Shown in pieces: positions 61,771 to 64,000 of a stretch of 64,000 bases of DNA. Position numbers and translations under genes: made by a program. The notes below the pieces were generated by a model. It saw only the letters and a program-made list of their open reading frames with translations. It was not told where the DNA came from and searched no databases. Position 1 is the first letter of the stretch. Every line of letters begins with the position of its first letter. The stretch comes from Arbacia lixula (Eukaryota; Echinodermata; Echinoidea; Arbacioida; Arbaciidae): contig OZ022576.1 of assembly GCA_963669155.1 (NCBI GenBank), positions 22,921,178 to 22,985,177 of the forward strand. Reading direction: 5' to 3'.

Positions 61771-62138
61771 AATTAAAAGGATAGCTCACCCTGAAATTAA
61801 GTTGATTTTAATAAAATGAGAATCATGAAAGAGACATACAGTATCAGAGAAGGTTTGATGAAAATTTGTCAAAGGATAAGAAAGTTATTTTACAAAATTA
61901 TTTACAGTTTTGATTTTGTGGCGTCACATGCGAGGAGCTCTCCCATATGTTGTGTAAATGTTATCAAAATCTTAAAAGATCATATTCTTAATTTTGACAG
62001 ATTTTTGTCAAACCTTCACTGATATGTTTTCTTTCATGTTACTGTACTGATTTTTGTCAAACCTTCACGGATATGTTTCTTTCATGTTACTGTTTTATTG
62101 AAACCCACTTAACTTCAGGGTAAATTGTCTCTTTAATT
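61771..62138. mobile_element. Foldback / MITE-like element
   Basis: Inverted arms of about 100 bp. The left starts AATTAAAAGGATAGCTCACC and the right, read on the other strand, starts AAATTAAAGAGACAATTTACC; both continue CCTGAA-TTAAGT. The right arm contains a ~50-bp tandem duplication (GATTTTTGTCAAACCTTCAC...). No coding capacity. Confidence 0.65.
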
Positions 62139-62239
62139 TTCTTTTGAAAATGCCGTCCCAGAAGGTTCTGAACGCCATCTGGTATAAATATATACTGAGA
62201 TTGAAAGTGCTGTTTGACAGGCAATCAGCCATGAACAGA

Positions 62240-62567
62240 CCTGGGATGTTTCACCAACTTGTTCTTAAGCTAAGAATGACTTTACGTATGACTGGTGACC
62301 CTTTCTTCTGCTAAATGAGAAACCACAATTTGTTCCTGTTTTAACATATTGGGAGCTTATTTCCAACAATCCTAATAAAAACATATCATAAAAACTTTGT
62401 ATCCAGATGCTTGTTAACAACAAGAATTTCAATTTACTAAAATCAGATTCCAACTTTAGCTGATGGGAATCAAAATCATTGAGAATCTGATTTTGCAGAA
62501 GAAGGGGTCACCAGTCATGCGTAAAGTCGTTCTTAGCTCAAGAACAGCCTGGTGAAACACCCCCAGG
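62240..62567. mobile_element. Foldback / MITE-like element
   Basis: About 75 bp at each end pair as an inverted repeat with few mismatches. The left end reads CCTGGGATGTTTCACC and the right end, on the other strand, CCTGGGGGTGTTTCACC; both continue through TTCTTAAGCTAAGAA-like text to ACTGGTGACCC. The interior is AT-rich and also partly self-complementary. No coding capacity. Confidence 0.8.
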
Positions 62568-64000
62568 GCCCTCTCTTACATAGACTTCACACCAGATTCA
62601 ATATGAATCCAAACTTGTAGCTAAACTCTACAAGAGTTACAATATCAATGACCAGTCAAGTTGCAAGTAAGTGCAAATCTTTATAGGAAGAGACCCATGG
62701 GTTAGTTTGTAGATTTACAATACAATGTAGACAAAAGCTTTTGTTTGTCAACAAGTTATTCCTTGAAGACTAAGCTGGGACATATTTGGAGGAACTATAA
62801 ATGCTATTTGCTACTTTGGCCACATGAAAAAATAAATCTGAACTTGAACCAATAGATAGTTCAATAAAAAACCCTCTAAACTCTATAACCTCTAAACACT
62901 AATCTAGCCTTAAACATACATGACAATAAGAATTTGTCAAATTCATGTTGTACTTGTATTAGACTGGTTGGTCAAATACTGACATTACTACCCTGTGAAC
63001 CAAAGAAAATAATAAAAATACACCTTATATAACCTACACCTTCTTTTATGTACATTTCCATCTTCCTTAATACACATTTCATTAGCATAAATAGGATTAA
63101 AAGTGAGCTGGGCTACATATCTCAGAGAATTCAGATAAATCATTTGCAGAACTACACAGGAATCCCTGCATCTGAAATACAAAAAGCATGTATATTCAAC
63201 ACAGCTAAGCACATGCAAGGAAGAAACAGTGGCGCAGTAATAGACACGTCCTGAAGGACCTCAAGACTTCTTCTTGTAATACTGAAAAACAGCACAGGGG
63301 GAAAATGCCTGGACACTACAATACTATAGATGCAATTAACGCCACCATAAGTACATGTATAGAGAGCACAAATAACAAAAATAATGAGCATATCTTAATT
63401 TTGGGCAAATTCATACAAACGTACTCCAATGCTGTCAAATTCTCTTCCCTCCCACCCCCCTGCCCAATCCCCTCCATCTCTCCCACATAATTCAGTCTCT
63501 GAACATTTTATATATATACATATATTACCATCAGCATCTTCCTTTGTCTTTTCATCTTAATTCTTATTTCTTAATCATGAAACATATCTTTGTCTGCTGG
63601 CTCTTAAATTCACTGACAAAATGTACATCAAAGAGCTTTGAAAGGTTATAGGAACACTAAAGTTTTTTTCATTTCTCAAATCTCAACAAAATATGGGATG
63701 AGAAATATATGACAACATTAGCTTTGAAGCACAACTAAAGCCACACTAATCATCAATTTTGATTTAGTTGTCCTCCTCTTTCCCCTACTGCACACACAGG
63801 TTTAATGAGATTGCTACAATTGGAATGCAAAGCACACTTTACAGCTACATTTAAGTACAGCTCACAGTATGAAAAATATCTCCAATTAGTTCATTGGTTT
63901 TAACATAGCATGAGGTAATTCATGAGAAAAAAATGAAATAGTTAAGTTACAAAATGTTATGACACACTCATAAAATCTCACAAATGTTAGTATGTTACAG
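62568..64000. other. Non-coding stretch, nothing recognised
   Basis: AT-rich, with only short frames. It may be the 3' UTR of a minus-strand gene lying beyond the window, but no direct evidence is visible. Confidence 0.35.

Overview
The window looks like intron-rich, AT-rich genomic DNA of a marine invertebrate deuterostome, most probably an echinoderm such as a sea urchin. The two recognisable host genes align along their whole length with human CDK20 and DALRD3 (compared from memory). Non-coding DNA is full of simple repeats, foldback (MITE-like) elements and long G/C homopolymers. The species itself is inferred, not shown.

Layout. Positions 1 to about 21,000 hold no gene I can support, only microsatellites, a 169-bp tandem duplication, foldback elements and a perfect 66-bp palindrome. 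DALRD3 lies at 21,807-30,093 (+), in ten exons. It carries a telomere-like tract, a run of 34 C and a Tc1-type non-autonomous element in its introns, and a 102-bp duplication of its last exon in the 3' UTR. An uncharacterised 1,685-aa gene with six diverged ~50-aa repeats lies at 40,514-31,578 (-), in at least eight exons, converging on DALRD3. CDK20 lies at 42,472-59,171 (+), in ten exons, head to head with the repeat-protein gene across about 2 kb. The last 5 kb holds the CDK20 3' end and two foldback elements, and perhaps the 3' end of a further minus-strand gene.

CDK20 intron 2 is 11.5 kb because of a nested insertion. An older repeat with inverted ends (43,526-54,174, about 1.7 kb of its own DNA) contains a young 8,975-bp Ty3/Gypsy LTR retrotransposon (43,593-52,567). 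Its two 489-bp LTRs look identical by eye and its frames look open. The element is unusual in two ways. Its untranslated leader is a ~560-bp array of CTGCAG-centred repeats. Where an envelope gene might sit, it has a third frame encoding two C2H2 zinc fingers and an arginine-serine-rich stretch. Splice-like sites before gag and before this frame suggest a spliced subgenomic RNA. The combination is the most interesting candidate here.

How the genes relate: DALRD3 (tRNA-Arg m3C modification in human) and CDK20 (a cell-cycle and cilia-linked kinase) are not in one pathway. The repeat-protein gene shares an intergenic region with CDK20 and could share a promoter, but its function is unknown.
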